Below are positions 19,100 through 29,710 of a stretch of DNA of 64,000 nt, piece after piece (the stretch's first letter is position 1; each line of letters begins with the position of its first letter). The DNA is from Azoarcus sp. Aa7 (GTDB taxonomy: Bacteria; Pseudomonadota; Gammaproteobacteria; Burkholderiales; Rhodocyclaceae). Below the pieces are notes generated by a model. It did not search any database and was not told the DNA's origin. It saw only the letters and a list, made by a program, of their open reading frames with translations. The DNA lies in the NCBI RefSeq assembly GCF_014822185.1, contig NZ_QVLR01000028.1, forward strand, positions 1 through 64,000, read 5' to 3'. A program made the translations under genes and the position numbers.

Positions 19100-19117
19100 T
19101 GTCGCCCGGAGGCGACA
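19100..19117. promoter_or_regulatory. GlrR-type binding site 2
   Basis: TGTCGCCCGGAGGCGACA, again TGTC-N10-GACA, centred 67 bases from site 1 and ending 97 bases before glrK. Confidence 0.72.
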
Positions 19118-19214
19118 CGGAAAACGTTCAGAAACACCGCCTTGCACTTGCTTACGACGCTGGCGTCCGCTCGCCACCTACACTCTCGCGCTGGTTTACG
19201 AAGATCCTCCAGCC

Positions 19215-20618
19215 ATGTCGCGCCTTTCCTTCAGTCATTCGCTGCTTGCCAGCTTCCTGCTCGTTGCGGCGATCCTGGGCGCCACCGCGCTGGGAGGACT
19301 GATCACGCTGGAGGAATTCGCGACGCGACACCGCGAGAGTGTCGGCGACGCGCTGAAGTATTCCAGCGCAGTGCAGCAGCTGGGCGAGCGCAGCGTCGAC
19401 ATGGAGCGCAGCGCGCGCCAGTTCCTCGTGCTGAAGGATCCGCTGCTGCGCGAGCGCTTCGAGCAGGCGCGGGACGAGTCGCTGGTGGCGCTGCAGACAA
19501 TCGCCGCGCTGCGCGCGCCGAGCGTGAGTGCGCTGGTCGAAGAATGGCGCGCCGCAGCCGACGCGGCCGGAACCACCCTTGCGGAGGGAGGTCCGGCGGA
19601 ATCGGCCACCGTCGCGCTGAGCCGGATGCCGCCGCTGAACGAACAGCTCGCCGGCGAGGTGCAGGCGCAACTCGGCCAGCAGAGCCAGGCCTTGCTCGAA
19701 CAGCTCGACGCGAACCGCGGGCGGCTGGCCTGGCATGTGCTCGCGGCGATCATCGCCGCCTGCACCTTCGCGGCGCTCACGGGCTGGTGGCTGCTGCGCC
19801 CGATCAACCGCCTCGAGGCCGCGATCGAGGCGCTGGGCGAGAGCCGCTTCGACGAGCAGGTGGCGATTCCCGGCCCCGCCGACCTGCGCCGCGTGGGCCG
19901 CCGTCTGGACTGGTTGCGCCTGCGGCTGGCGGATTTCGAGGCGAACCGCAGCCGCGTGCTGCGTCATGTATCGCATGAACTGAAGACGCCGCTCGCGTCG
20001 GTGCGCGAAGGGATTGCGCTGCTGGAAGACGGCGTGGTCGGAGAGTTGAGCAGCGAACAGCGCGAGGTGGTTGCGATCCTGCAACACAACACGCATGCGC
20101 TGCAGGAGCGCATCGAGGATCTGCTGGGTTATAACGCCGCGGTGTTCTACGCGCGCAATCTGCGCCGGCGCCCGGTGCTGCTGCGCGCGCTGGCCGAATC
20201 GGTGATCGCCGAGCAGCAGCTGCCGATCCAGACCCGCAACCTGAAGGTCGTGCTGCACGGCGATCCGCCACCGTTCAGTGCGGACCCCGACAAACTGCGC
20301 ATCGTGCTGGCGAACCTGCTCGCGAACGCGGTGTCCTTCAGCCCGCGCGACGGCGAGATCCGCGTGACGCTGAGCACGCACCCGGGCTGGGTGCGCATCG
20401 ACTGCCTCGACCAGGGGCCGGGCGCCGCAGCGGAGGAGGCCGAACGCATCTTCGACCCCTTCTTCCAGGGCTCCCGGCAACCGGAGGAGCCACGCCACGG
20501 CAGCGGACTCGGCCTGTCGATCGTGCGCGAGTTCGTCGTCGCCCACGGCGGACGCGTCGGGCTGCAGCCGTCGGCAAGAGGTGCCTATTTCAGGATCGAA
20601 CTTCCGAATGAGAGCTGA
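19215..20618 (+). CDS. glrK: sensor histidine kinase GlrK/QseE
   Basis: Membrane kinase of 467 residues. It has two membrane segments (about 11-35 and 173-195) flanking a periplasmic sensor region, a HAMP region, the phosphoacceptor box HVSHELKTPLA with its histidine near residue 254, and an ATPase domain with NLLANAVSFSPRDG, DQGPG and GSGLGLSIV. In E. coli GlrK phosphorylates GlrR, with the lipoprotein QseG acting on the sensor. Here the kinase, lipoprotein and regulator genes overlap by a few bases in that order. The upstream region contains two GlrR-type sites. Confidence 0.92.
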   Translation: MSRLSFSHSLLASFLLVAAILGATALGGLITLEEFATRHRESVGDALKYSSAVQQLGERSVDMERSARQFLVLKDPLLRERFEQARDESLVALQTIAALRAPSVSALVEEWRAAADAAGTTLAEGGPAESATVALSRMPPLNEQLAGEVQAQLGQQSQALLEQLDANRGRLAWHVLAAIIAACTFAALTGWWLLRPINRLEAAIEALGESRFDEQVAIPGPADLRRVGRRLDWLRLRLADFEANRSRVLRHVSHELKTPLASVREGIALLEDGVVGELSSEQREVVAILQHNTHALQERIEDLLGYNAAVFYARNLRRRPVLLRALAESVIAEQQLPIQTRNLKVVLHGDPPPFSADPDKLRIVLANLLANAVSFSPRDGEIRVTLSTHPGWVRIDCLDQGPGAAAEEAERIFDPFFQGSRQPEEPRHGSGLGLSIVREFVVAHGGRVGLQPSARGAYFRIELPNES

Positions 20619-21252
20619 CTTCACCCACGACCGGCCGCCCGTCTGCATCGCCGCGTCGCGCTGCGAACGCTGGGCCGTCGCAGGCATTGCGCTGGCGCTT
20701 GCAGCGGCCCTGGCCGGCTGCGCGACCGTGCGCAGCGCAACGGCGGAGCTGCCGCAGATGCCGCCCCTGCTCGGCAACGGCAATGCGCCGGTGCGCAACG
20801 CCCTCGCCTACCACGAAACGATTCGCGGCATGAACGCTGCCGAACTCGCGCGCGAACGCTCGGCGCTGTCCGGCGCCGGCAATGTCCCGCTGGCGCAGAT
20901 GAAGCAGGCCATGCTGCTGAGTCATCCGCAGGGGAACAACAACCTGCAGCGCGCGCAGTCCTTGCTGGAGGCGATCAACGCTTCCGAAAAACCGGACGCC
21001 GTGGCGCTGCAAGCGCTCGCCCGCCTGCTGGCCGAGCAGTTGCAGGAACGCGTGCGACTGGAAAACACCGCGGAACGCCTTACGCAGCAGCTCGAACGAA
21101 CGGGACAGCAGCTCAAGGATGCCCAGAAACAGAGCGACCAGCTTCAGGAGAAGCTCGACGCATTGACCGAAATCGAACGCACGCTGCCGGCGCGCCCGTC
21201 CACGCCGACGCCGCCGCTGCCGTCATCGCGGGAAAGGAGAAGCGAAAAATGA
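20608..21252 (+). CDS. qseG: QseG-like lipoprotein of the GlrK/GlrR system
   Basis: 214-residue predicted lipoprotein. The signal sequence ends in the lipobox LAGC, with the lipidated cysteine at about residue 38. The C-terminal half (about 130-195) is a coiled coil (LEERV-, TQQLERTGQQLKDAQKQ-type heptads), and the tail is proline-rich. It overlaps glrK by 11 bases and glrR by four (ATGA). In enteric bacteria QseG is an outer-membrane lipoprotein that interacts with GlrK/QseE. The assignment here rests on position and architecture more than on sequence. Confidence 0.78.
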   Translation: MRADFTHDRPPVCIAASRCERWAVAGIALALAAALAGCATVRSATAELPQMPPLLGNGNAPVRNALAYHETIRGMNAAELARERSALSGAGNVPLAQMKQAMLLSHPQGNNNLQRAQSLLEAINASEKPDAVALQALARLLAEQLQERVRLENTAERLTQQLERTGQQLKDAQKQSDQLQEKLDALTEIERTLPARPSTPTPPLPSSRERRSEK

Positions 21253-22682
21253 GGACGAGCCCTTCCACCACAGGCGAGACGAAGACGGCGCAGGACGGCG
21301 CCCACCTGCTGCTCGTCGACGACGATGCCGATCTGTTGCGGCTGCTGTCGATGCGCCTGCGCGCGAGCGGTTATCGCGTCAGTACGGCCGAAAGCGCCGA
21401 GGTCGCGCTGGCCTGCCTGGCCGTCGAACGCTTCGGTCTGGTGTTGAGCGACGTACGCCTGCCCGATCGCGACGGGCTGGTGCTGTTCGAGGAGATCCGC
21501 CAGACCTGGCCGGCGCTGCCGGTGATCCTGTTGACTGCACATGGCACGATCCCGGACGCGGTGGAGGCCACCTCGCGCGGCGTGTTCGGATATCTGACCA
21601 AGCCGTTCGACAGCAAGGCCCTGCTCGGCAAGATCGCGCAGGCGCTGCAGATCGGGGGTACGCCCCACGTCTGCGAGGAGGGCACGGCGGCCACCGGCTG
21701 GCGCGACGCGATCATCAGCCACAGCAGCCGCATGGCGACGGTGCTGGACGAGGCCCAGCTTGTTGCCGCTTCGGATGCGAGCGTGCTGATACGCGGCGAC
21801 AGCGGCACCGGCAAGGAGCTGCTGGCGCGCGCGATCCACGATGCCAGCCCGCGCGCGGCCCGTCCCTTCATCGCGATCAACTGCGGCGCGATTCCCGAAA
21901 CACTGCTCGAATCGGAACTCTTCGGCCATGTGAAGGGGGCCTTCACCGGCGCAGCGAGCTCGCACACGGGCCTGTTCCAGGCCGCGGATGGCGGCACGGT
22001 GTTCCTCGACGAGATCGGCGACATGCCGCTCGCGCTGCAGGTGAAGTTGCTGCGGGTACTGCAGGAGCGCGCAGTGCGTCCGGTCGGCGCGAGCCGCGCG
22101 CAGGAGATCGATGTGCGCATCCTGTCTGCGACCCATCGCGACCTCGAAGCGGCGCTGGTCGCCGGAACCTTCCGCGAGGACCTGTTCTATCGCCTGAACG
22201 TCGTCGGCCTGAACCTGCCGACGCTGGACGAACGGCGCGAGGACATCCCGCTGCTGGCGAACCACTTCCTGCGGGGGCTCGCACGCAAGTACCAGAAGCG
22301 GCTGCGCGGCTTCGCGCCGGAGGCGCTCGAGGCGCTGACCACCGCGGCCTGGCCGGGCAACATCCGCCAGCTGCAGAACGTCGTGGAACAGGCCAGCGCA
22401 CTTGCGACGACGCCGTTGATCCCGCTTGCACTGGTCGAGCGCGCGCTGCGCGGGCCGAGCCTGGAGGCGTTGAGCTACGCCGAGGCGAAAATGCGCTTCG
22501 AGCGCAACTACCTGATCCAGCTGCTGAAGCTCACCGATGGCAACGTGTCCGACGCGGCCCGCCTCGCGGACCGCAACCGCACCGAGTTCTACCGCCTGCT
22601 GCAGCGGCACTCGCTGACACCCAGCCTGTTCCGCGGCGACAGCGCCGATGTCGCCCGCGAGCGACAGCAGGAATTCAACTGA
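21249..22682 (+). CDS. glrR: sigma-54-dependent response regulator GlrR/QseF
   Basis: 477-residue NtrC-type activator. The receiver domain has the acidic pocket VDDDADL and the phosphorylatable aspartate in LSDVRLPD, near residue 68. The AAA+ domain has Walker A GDSGTGKE, the sigma-54 contact loop GAFTGA (near 229) and the arginine-finger region FREDLFYRLNV. A helix-turn-helix (GNVSDAARLADRNRTEFYRLLQRH) is at the C-terminus. It should bind TGTC-N10-GACA sites, and three such sites are found at 19033, 19100 and 22713, flanking its own operon. Confidence 0.93.
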   Translation: MRTSPSTTGETKTAQDGAHLLLVDDDADLLRLLSMRLRASGYRVSTAESAEVALACLAVERFGLVLSDVRLPDRDGLVLFEEIRQTWPALPVILLTAHGTIPDAVEATSRGVFGYLTKPFDSKALLGKIAQALQIGGTPHVCEEGTAATGWRDAIISHSSRMATVLDEAQLVAASDASVLIRGDSGTGKELLARAIHDASPRAARPFIAINCGAIPETLLESELFGHVKGAFTGAASSHTGLFQAADGGTVFLDEIGDMPLALQVKLLRVLQERAVRPVGASRAQEIDVRILSATHRDLEAALVAGTFREDLFYRLNVVGLNLPTLDERREDIPLLANHFLRGLARKYQKRLRGFAPEALEALTTAAWPGNIRQLQNVVEQASALATTPLIPLALVERALRGPSLEALSYAEAKMRFERNYLIQLLKLTDGNVSDAARLADRNRTEFYRLLQRHSLTPSLFRGDSADVARERQQEFN

Positions 22683-22712
22683 ATCAGAGACTTGTGCCAG
22701 ACCGCGGATTAC

Positions 22713-22730
22713 TGTCGGGGAATAACGACA
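22713..22730. promoter_or_regulatory. GlrR-type binding site 3
   Basis: TGTCGGGGAATAACGACA, an exact TGTC-N10-GACA, lies about 130 bases upstream of the predicted start of transcription of the BON-domain gene. That is a normal distance for a sigma-54 enhancer site. Confidence 0.7.
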
Positions 22731-22826
22731 CTTTTCGGCGGCGATCGGCATTCCGGACCCCGCGCGGACGCGGAAATACGCCGGAAACCCCTCCAGCCCC
22801 GCGTCCGCAAAGGCCTTGACGGGAAC

Positions 22827-22842
22827 TGGCACGCCACCTGCT
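22827..22842 (+). promoter_or_regulatory. sigma-54 promoter candidate for the BON-domain gene
   Basis: TGGCACGCCACCTGCT has a perfect -24 element (TGGCAC), GG-N10-GC spacing and CTGCT at -12. It is about 70 bases upstream of the GTG start at 22912. Confidence 0.75.
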
Positions 22843-22911
22843 GTAAGAAGAGCGAAGCGCGTCCCCAACCGCGCATGCAGCTACATGACTCTTCGCAGAA
22901 GGAGCCCCGAC

Positions 22912-23253
22912 GTGATCACCCGCAAGAACATCGTTTCCTTACTCACCACCACCGCAATCGCATTTTGTATCGGCGCGCCGGCACGGGCGGACAGCCTCGT
23001 GGCGGTGGCGCAGGCTACGGCTGCCGTGGCGCGCGACGAACACGATCACAACCTCCAGCGCGAGATCAAGACGGCGATCGGCGCAGACCCCGAGCTGAAC
23101 ACCGCGCACATCGCGGTGTCGGCGCACGCGGGGCGCGTGACGCTGGCCGGCGTCGTGGTCAACGAGGAGCAGCGCACCCGCGCGCAGCGTACCGTGCTGA
23201 ACGTGCGCGGCGTGCGTCTGGTCGAGAACGCGCTGGAACTGACAGAACGCTGA
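22912..23253 (+). CDS. BON-domain periplasmic protein
   Basis: 113-residue secreted protein with a signal peptide (ITRKNIVSLLTTTAIAFCIGAPARA) and one BON domain (about 45-110: LQREIKTAIGADPELNTAHIAVSAHAGRVTLAG). BON domains, as in OsmY, bind phospholipid and help envelope stability under stress. Start GTG 22912 is chosen for AAGGAG seven bases upstream. An ATG at 22885 would place extra basic residues before the signal peptide. The upstream sigma-54 promoter and GlrR-type site make it a likely member of the GlrR regulon. Confidence 0.85.
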   Translation: MITRKNIVSLLTTTAIAFCIGAPARADSLVAVAQATAAVARDEHDHNLQREIKTAIGADPELNTAHIAVSAHAGRVTLAGVVVNEEQRTRAQRTVLNVRGVRLVENALELTER

Positions 23254-23293
23254 ACCGTCGGCGCGCCGCCGGTGCCGGGTTCCCCCCGCCCGG

Positions 23294-24739
23294 TCAGGCG
23301 GTGCCGCCGACGGTCAGCCCGTCGAGGCGCAGCGTGGGTTGGCCGACGCCGACCGGGACGCTCTGGCCGTCCTTGCCGCAGGTGCCGACACCGGGATCGA
23401 GCGCCATGTCGTTGCCGATCATCGACACGCGCGTGAGCGCATCCGGGCCGTTGCCGATCAGCGTCGCACCCTTCACCGGGCGGGTGACCTTGCCGTTCTC
23501 GATCAGGTAGGCCTCGGCGGTCGAGAACACGAACTTGCCGGAGGTGATGTCGACCTGGCCGCCGCCGAAGTTCACCGCGTACAGACCCTTCTTCACCGAC
23601 TTGATGATCTCCTCGGGCGCCTTGTCGCCGTTCAGCATGTAGGTGTTGGTCATGCGCGGCAGCGGCAGGTGGGCGAAGGATTCGCGCCGGCCGTTGCCGG
23701 TGGGCTTCACGCCCATGAGGCGGGCGTTCATCGTGTCCTGCATGTAGCCGGTGAGGATGCCGTCCTCAATGAGCACCGTGCGTTCGGTCGGATTGCCCTC
23801 GTCGTCGATGGTCAGCGACCCGCGACGGTCCGGCAGCGTGCCGTCGTCGACGACCGTGACGCCCTTCGCCGCGACCTGCTGGCCCATGCGTCCGGAGAAG
23901 GCCGAGCTGCCCTTGCGGTTGAAGTCACCCTCGAGGCCGTGGCCGATCGCCTCGTGCAGCAGGATGCCGGGCCAGCCCGGTCCCAGCACGACGCTCATTG
24001 TGCCGGCCGGCGCAGGACCGGCGGCGAGGTTGGTGCGCGCCTGATGCACCGCCGCGCGCGCGTATTCCTGCAGGCGATCGTCGTCGAAGTAGCTGTAGTC
24101 GAAGCGCCCGCCACCGCCGGCGCTGCCCTGCTCGCGGTGGCCCTTGTCTTCCATGATCACGGTGACCGACACGCGCACGAGCGGCCGCACGTCGGCTGCC
24201 ATATGGCCGTCGCTGCGCGCGACGAGCACGACTTCCCACGAGCCGGCGATGTGCGCCATGACCTGCGCGACGCGCGGATCCTCGCCGCGCGCGAAGCCTT
24301 CGAGGCGCTCGAGGAGCTTCACCTTGGCGGTGTCGTCGAGCGAGGCGAGCGGGTCCTCGCCGCGGTACAGGCGCGACTTGCCGGCATGCGGGGCGATCGC
24401 GACGCTGCGCCGGCCGCCGGCCTCGGCGATCGCGCGCGTCGCTTCGGCGGCCGCGGTGAGGGCGGGCAGCGAGATGTCGTCGGAGTAGGCGAAGGCGGTC
24501 TTCTCGCCGCTGATCGCGCGCACGCCGACGCCTTGCTCGATGTTGAAGCTGCCCGACTTGACGATGCCTTCCTCGAGGCTCCAGCCCTCCGAACGGTGGT
24601 ACTGGAAATACAGGTCGGCGTAGTCGAGGCGATGGCGCATCAGCTTGCGGAACACCTTCTCGAGTTCCGCCTCGCCCAGATCGTAGGGGTTGAGGAGGTA
24701 ACGGTCGGCGACCTTGAGGGGGTTCTGTGCTCGGCTCAT
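23294..24739 (-). CDS. tldD: metalloprotease subunit TldD
   Basis: 481-residue TldD, the catalytic half of the TldD/TldE (PmbA) heterodimer that degrades unfolded peptides and matures some ribosomal peptides such as microcin B17 in E. coli. The zinc motif [11 protein letters not shown] (near residue 261) is present. The partner PmbA is encoded in this same window at 52729-54069 but in a separate operon. It is the last gene of the leftward yhdP-nitrilase-tldD operon, with 75 bases after the nitrilase gene. Confidence 0.96.
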   Translation of the reverse strand: MSRAQNPLKVADRYLLNPYDLGEAELEKVFRKLMRHRLDYADLYFQYHRSEGWSLEEGIVKSGSFNIEQGVGVRAISGEKTAFAYSDDISLPALTAAAEATRAIAEAGGRRSVAIAPHAGKSRLYRGEDPLASLDDTAKVKLLERLEGFARGEDPRVAQVMAHIAGSWEVVLVARSDGHMAADVRPLVRVSVTVIMEDKGHREQGSAGGGGRFDYSYFDDDRLQEYARAAVHQARTNLAAGPAPAGTMSVVLGPGWPGILLHEAIGHGLEGDFNRKGSSAFSGRMGQQVAAKGVTVVDDGTLPDRRGSLTIDDEGNPTERTVLIEDGILTGYMQDTMNARLMGVKPTGNGRRESFAHLPLPRMTNTYMLNGDKAPEEIIKSVKKGLYAVNFGGGQVDITSGKFVFSTAEAYLIENGKVTRPVKGATLIGNGPDALTRVSMIGNDMALDPGVGTCGKDGQSVPVGVGQPTLRLDGLTVGGTA

Positions 24740-24814
24740 TGTTGGTCCAGGTTGGGGAGGTCCGGTCCGTTCGACACGGACAACACGAATAAGGTCAAAA
24801 GGTCGGTGCCGTCG

Positions 24815-25668
<854 letters not shown>

Positions 25669-25672
<4 letters not shown>

Positions 25673-28600
25673 TCCTGCTTCGATGACTCCGCCGTGCCGG
25701 GGTTCGCGGCGGAGAGTTTCTCGACTTTCGGGTCGGCCCAGTTGCCGGTGATCGAATAACTGAACGCGAACATCCTCTCGATCGGATCGCTCAACGCCTT
25801 CTGCGCGACGTAGGCGACCACGCCCGCGACCGGGTTGATGAGTCCGGCTGCGGCGCCCAGCGCGACCGATTCGGCCAGCGTCGGCTGCACCGTCACGCGC
25901 AGGTCCTGCGTCTCGTCCTCGAGGTCGACCGAGCCGCTCATCCGCACCCGTGCCGAGGGGCCGCGAATCTGCAGATCGTCGGTGCGCAACTGCCCCGAAG
26001 CCGCCTTGATGCTACCGGAAATGCTGTCGAAGGCGAATCCTTCGCTGAACACGTCGCGGAAGTCGAGCGTGAGGCGCCGCGGCAGGGACTGCAGGCTGAG
26101 CACGCCGAGCAGGCGCCCCATCCCCGGATTGAGCTTGCGGAACTGCCCGTCCTCGGCCTCGACCATCATCGTTCCGGTCAGCGAGGGATAGTGGATGCGC
26201 GTCGGGGCGCCGCGCCAGGCGATCTTGCCCGCCAGCACCGCCTTGCCGCCGCGCACGACCTCGCCGTAGCCGAGCCGGCTCGCGAGCTGACCGATGTCGC
26301 GCGCCTCGAGGCGGAAATCGAGGTCCGTCTGCGGCCGCGTGCCGGGGCGCCACAGGCCGGAACCGCCCAGCTTGCCGTCCGGATTCGCGAGGGACACGGA
26401 ATCGAGGTGCCACATCCCGCCGCGGTTGCGCGCCTGCAGCTCTAGCCGGCCGAAATCGATGCCGCGCAGCGAGAAGCGATCGACGACGACGTCGAGCGCA
26501 GGCAGGCGGCGTGGCGGCTCTTCCGGGTCCGCAGCACTCTCGGCCGCGTCGGGCGCCTCCGTGGCGGCATCATGGTTCCCGGCCAAAACGAGGCGCTTCA
26601 GACGTGCACGCAGGGTGCCGTCGCCGCCTTCGCGCCAGTCGAAATCCCCCTCGGCCTCGCGGCTTTCGATACGCCCCTTCCAGCCGCCGTCGTCGGCACG
26701 GGCGCTGACGTGCGCGTCGCCCAGCTCCTGGCCGAAGCCGGTCAGGCGCTTCGCCCGCAGGTCCACCCCGGCGACGGCGATCGAGCGCCCCGCCTGCGCG
26801 TCCTTGCGCTCGCCCGCAGTGGCCGCATCGAGCACCTTGCGCCATGCATCGATGTCGAGTTCGTCGAGCTTCGCCGCGATCGCGAAGCCCGACTCCGCAG
26901 CAGGAATCCCGGCATGCACGCCGACCCCGCCGCGCACCGCGCCCCAGGTATCGCCTTCGCGGCGGCGCTCCAGCAGCAGTTCGCCGCGCCCCTCCAGCGC
27001 GACGCTCAGGCTTTCCGACTTGCCGTTCGCGGGAAAATCCAGCGTCACGTGCAGCGGCCACGCGGCGGTGGCGCTCTTGTTCAGCGGCTCGGGCAGACTG
27101 GACGCGACGCCAGCCAAGGCGGAATCGACCGCCACGCGCGTGCCCTGCGAGCGCACGTCGATGTTGGCCTGCCACTCGGCGCCGCCGGAGAGGTGATCGA
27201 GGCCGGGCCAATCGTGCGCCTCGCGCACGGCCTGCACCTTGAGCGCTCCACGGGCGTCGAAGACCACGCCCCCGTCCTTCGCGGTGTGCGCCGCAAGTTG
27301 CATCGGTTCGCCGTACAGGCGCGCGCGCGCCTCGGGAATCTCCAGATCGTTCTCGGTGAAGCGCACCACCCCTGCCGCCTCGGTCAACGGCGGCAGGCCG
27401 TCGACCACGGTGAGGCGATTGGCCGCGAACCGGTATTCGCCCTTCACCGTGCTGGTATCGATGGCGCGCAGCGGCAGCACCAGCTTCAGGTCGAGCGCGC
27501 CCGTGCCCTCGGCGCGCATCGCGTCGGTGAACCCGTCGATGCGCCGCGATACCGGGCTCTCGGAGACGAAGCGCAGGAAATCCGCCGTCGCCCCCGCCGC
27601 ACGGCCATGGATGCTCATGATCTCGCCGCCCGGCGCGTCCAGGTCGGGCACGTCGGCGACGACGTTCGCGAGCGCGACGCCGAAGATGCGCGCGCGATCG
27701 GCAGTGATGCGCATGCCCGGCCCGTCGAAACGCACCTCACCGTCGATATTGGTGATCGACGGCCACCCTTCCGCGTAGTCCAGCCGCGCGCCGAACACGC
27801 GCGTGGTCACGAGGAACTCGCCCGACTTGCGGTCGCGGAAGGGGAAATCGTCGAGCTTGCCCTTCAGGCGCAGGCGAGCATCCGGCACCCGCCCGCCGAC
27901 GATGCCGTGCCGCAGCCAGGTCCGCGTTTCGTCATTCACGACGTGCGGCAGGTAACGCCACACCGCACCGCTCTCCGCGCGCGTCAGGCGGGCGGTCAGG
28001 TCGATCTCGCCGGCCCCCTCGGCGGCGGGCCAATAGCGCCCGGAAGCCGTGCCGGTCGCATCGGGATTCTCGAAATTCGCGCTGTCGAGCGCGATCTCGA
28101 GGCGGCCGGCGGACTGCGTCCAGCGCCCGTCGGCACGCAGGCTCGAAAAACCGATGTGCGATTCGGGGAAGACCGCCGGCAAATCCAGCGCGGCATTCCG
28201 GCCGGCGATGCGGAAGCGTCCGCCGCGTTCGTCGCCCTCGATCTCGCCCGACATGCCCGCGAGGCCCGGAAGAACCCCCTGCGGATTGAGCCCGATGCCT
28301 TCGAAGCGCGCGCGGATCTTCCACGTCTCCAGCCGCTCGGGCGGCCCGCGCCACTCGAGACGCAGGTCGTCGAGCGTGCCCTGGGGCGCGAACGCGCCGA
28401 TGCGCTCGCGCGCGGCCGGATCGAAAGGCAGGTGCGCCGCCAGATTACTGAGCACCCGGAAATCGAGGCGCCCGCTGGTGAACTTTCCCCCGTCCGGCGT
28501 GCCGTCGCCGCTGCCATGCAGTACCAGATCCAGATCCGTCGGGGCGATCGCGAGGCCATCGACGGTCGCGAGCTCCAGCCCGCGCGCGGAGAACTCCATG

Positions 28601-29568
28601 CCATCCTGAGTGCGCCGCCCGGAAAGGCGGCCGCGCACGCCCGCAAGTTCGAGCACCGGCAGGTCGTCGCCCAGGCGCGTGTTCACATCGTCGAGCGCGA
28701 GATCGACCGCCAGCGCATTGACGGCCCCGTCCCCGAGACCGACCCAGGCGCGCACCCCGCCCTCGCCCGCGAGCGCGATCGGATAGTCGATCCAGGTACG
28801 CCAGCCGCCCAGACTCGCCTCGTCCGCCGCAAGATACACCTGCCCCAGCCAGGACGAGGGATCGGCCGGCGTCCGGCTCGCCAGGTCACCGCGCACCTCC
28901 ACCATCGGCGCGAGTTCGGCCGGCGCGTGCGCCTGCAGCGCGAACTGGTAGCGCGGGCCGCTGCGCAGCAGGCGGAACTGCACCCCCGCGAGGTTCAGCT
29001 CGGGGGCGCCGCGCAGCGCGTCGGTCCAGCCCAGGCTCGCATTGCGCACGACGATCTCGCGTTGCGCGAACAGCCAGTCGGCCAGCGTCCCGCCGGAGGT
29101 CTCCTCCGGGTCGATGCGCACGCCGGCGATGTAGATCGCGCCATCGACCTCACGCCGCATGGCGAGCACGGGACTCTTCAGCTCGATGCGATGGAAGTGC
29201 GGCTCGGCGCGCAGCAGCGACGACCAGGACAGGGTCGCGTCGATGCTTTCCAGGCGCAGCGCGGGACGCCCGGCGCTGTCCTTGAGTTCGAATCCGGCGA
29301 GGTGCAGGCGCGGGCGCAGGCCCGACAGGTCGGCGGACAGGCCCTCGATCGACACGGGCAGCCCGGCCGCGGCCGAAATCGCACCGGCCACTTCCTCGCG
29401 GAACTCGCCCACGCGGGGCACCAGCACCTCGCGCACGAACAGGAAGCCCGCCCCGGCCACGAACCACGCCACCAGCAGCACGACCGACAGCACGCGCCAC
29501 AGCCGACCGCGACGCGCGGTGGACACCAGGGAACGGACGTCAGGAAGGTGGGCGTGGGGAGCGTTCAT
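25669..29568 (-). CDS. yhdP: YhdP family AsmA-like envelope protein
   Basis: Very large (1299 residues) AsmA-like protein with a single N-terminal membrane anchor (VLSVVLLVAWFVAGAGFLFV, about 25-45) and a long periplasmic beta-rich body. The C-terminal region (SGSIKAASGQLRTDDLQIRGPSARVRMSGSVDLEDE, then the glycine-rich segment before FSYSITGNWADP) is the characteristic AsmA/YhdP end. YhdP, TamB and YdbH are thought to bridge the periplasm and carry phospholipid to the outer membrane in E. coli. The start at 29568 (ATG) is preferred over a TTG at 29574. It is divergent from glnE. Confidence 0.93.
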
Positions 29569-29710
29569 CGGCAATAAGGCGGAAGTGGCGCCGGGGTGCG
29601 ACTGAATGCGGACGGGGTTCGATACAATCCAGTCTGCATCCTGAGCGTCGGCACCAGCTCAAGCGTCCGGGGAACCGCGCATTCTATCAACGATCCTGAG
29701 CTCGCCTCCC

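Noticed and set aside
19160-19200. Possible sigma-54 promoter in front of glrK (GGCGTCCGCTCGCC)
   Set aside because: The spacing is GG-N9-GC, one base short of the strict N10 requirement, so sigma-54 control of glrK itself is not claimed.
23254-23273. GC-rich dyad between the BON gene and tldD as a terminator
   Set aside because: Short interrupted palindrome without a T-tract; common by chance in DNA of this composition.
26572-29577. 1001-codon plus-strand frame opposite yhdP
   Set aside because: Antisense shadow of yhdP in GC-rich DNA with low-complexity His/Arg composition and no recognisable domain.
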